From Shewanella sp. (GTDB lineage Bacteria > Pseudomonadota > Gammaproteobacteria > Enterobacterales > Shewanellaceae): a stretch of DNA of 6,977 nt. Positions 6,865 through 6,977 of this stretch are shown here, piece by piece. Each line of letters starts with the position of its first letter. Position 1 is the stretch's first letter. Under the pieces are notes generated by a model that saw only the letters and a list, made by a program, of their open reading frames with translations, did not search any database and was not told the origin of the DNA. A program made the translations under genes and the position numbers. The DNA lies in contig SDWK01000193.1 of NCBI GenBank assembly GCA_004195335.1, forward strand, positions 1 to 6,977. Direction: 5' to 3'.

Positions 6865-6878
6865 TTGTTTCAGATCAA
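6865..6878. promoter_or_regulatory. FNR/EtrA-like binding site upstream of uspE
   Basis: TTGTTTCAGATCAA matches the FNR consensus TTGAT-N4-ATCAA at nine of ten fixed bases. It is centred 58 bases before the uspE start. FNR (EtrA in Shewanella) is the oxygen-responsive regulator usually encoded just upstream of uspE in this group. Binding is inferred. Confidence 0.5.
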
Positions 6879-6937
6879 TATCACTCGATTTCATGCACCC
6901 GATTAGAACTGAATCTCATAGATAACTATTCTAAAGT

Positions 6938-6946
6938 ATTATACCA
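6938..6946 (-). promoter_or_regulatory. extended -10 promoter upstream of uspE
   Basis: On the minus strand TGGTATAAT is an extended -10 element (TGn-TATAAT), which can work without a good -35. It predicts a start near 6931 and a uspE leader of about 118 bases; the FNR-like box would then lie within the transcribed leader, a position more suited to repression. The rest of 6814-6977 has no coding region that I can support. Confidence 0.45.
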
Positions 6947-6977
6947 ATCTCACTAAATAGGTGATCAGTTCAGAGCC

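Noticed and set aside
6950..6966. CRP-like site around TCACTAAATAGGTGA
   Set aside because: The half-sites are in the wrong order (TCAC then GTGA) and the arms are only four bases long.
6850..6977. C-terminal end of fnr/etrA at the right edge
   Set aside because: The minus frames at the edge meet stops within a few codons and do not resemble the FNR C-terminus; the region carries promoter-like signals instead.

Overview
The window looks like chromosomal DNA of a gammaproteobacterium, most likely Shewanella or a close marine relative. The evidence is protein similarity recalled by eye (TyrR/PhhR, YbhK/YvcK, Bax, a DUF2987-like protein, TtcA, UspE) and the order ttcA-uspE, which in this group normally leads into fnr/etrA just beyond the right edge. 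Base composition is moderate. I see no tRNA, rRNA, CRISPR array, prophage or insertion sequence.

Layout from left to right. (1) Positions 1 to about 1350, minus strand: a TyrR/PhhR-type regulator of aromatic amino acid metabolism, cut off at its C-terminus by the window edge and missing about its first 15 codons. (2) About 1325-2134, plus strand: the last two thirds of a class I aromatic/aspartate aminotransferase (TyrB/AspC type), headless and back to back with the regulator. The two coding homologies overlap on opposite strands over about 20-30 bases, so this is a rearrangement junction and not a native divergent promoter. (3) A strong bidirectional hairpin terminator, then yvcK (YbhK type, minus). 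(4) A divergent promoter region with two TATAAT boxes and a perfect 17-base palindrome. (5) bax-like glucosaminidase gene and an overlapping exported DUF2987-type gene (plus), ended by an intrinsic terminator. (6) Minus strand: uspE then ttcA, with separate promoter signals. An FNR/EtrA-like box lies upstream of uspE.

How the genes relate: bax and the DUF2987-type gene form a small envelope operon. It is divergent from yvcK, whose family is linked to central carbon metabolism and cell-wall precursor supply. ttcA (tRNA 2-thiocytidine) and uspE (tandem universal stress protein) are adjacent housekeeping/stress genes in the fnr neighbourhood. The left third is foreign to this order: tyrR appears to have been joined to the aminotransferase by an inversion, deletion or other illegitimate recombination (or by an assembly error), damaging both genes.

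I do not see a new multi-gene defence or mobile system. The points most worth checking are the tyrR/aminotransferase junction, the palindrome between yvcK and bax, the hairpin plus T-run abutting the ttcA start codon, and the EtrA/FNR-like site before uspE.
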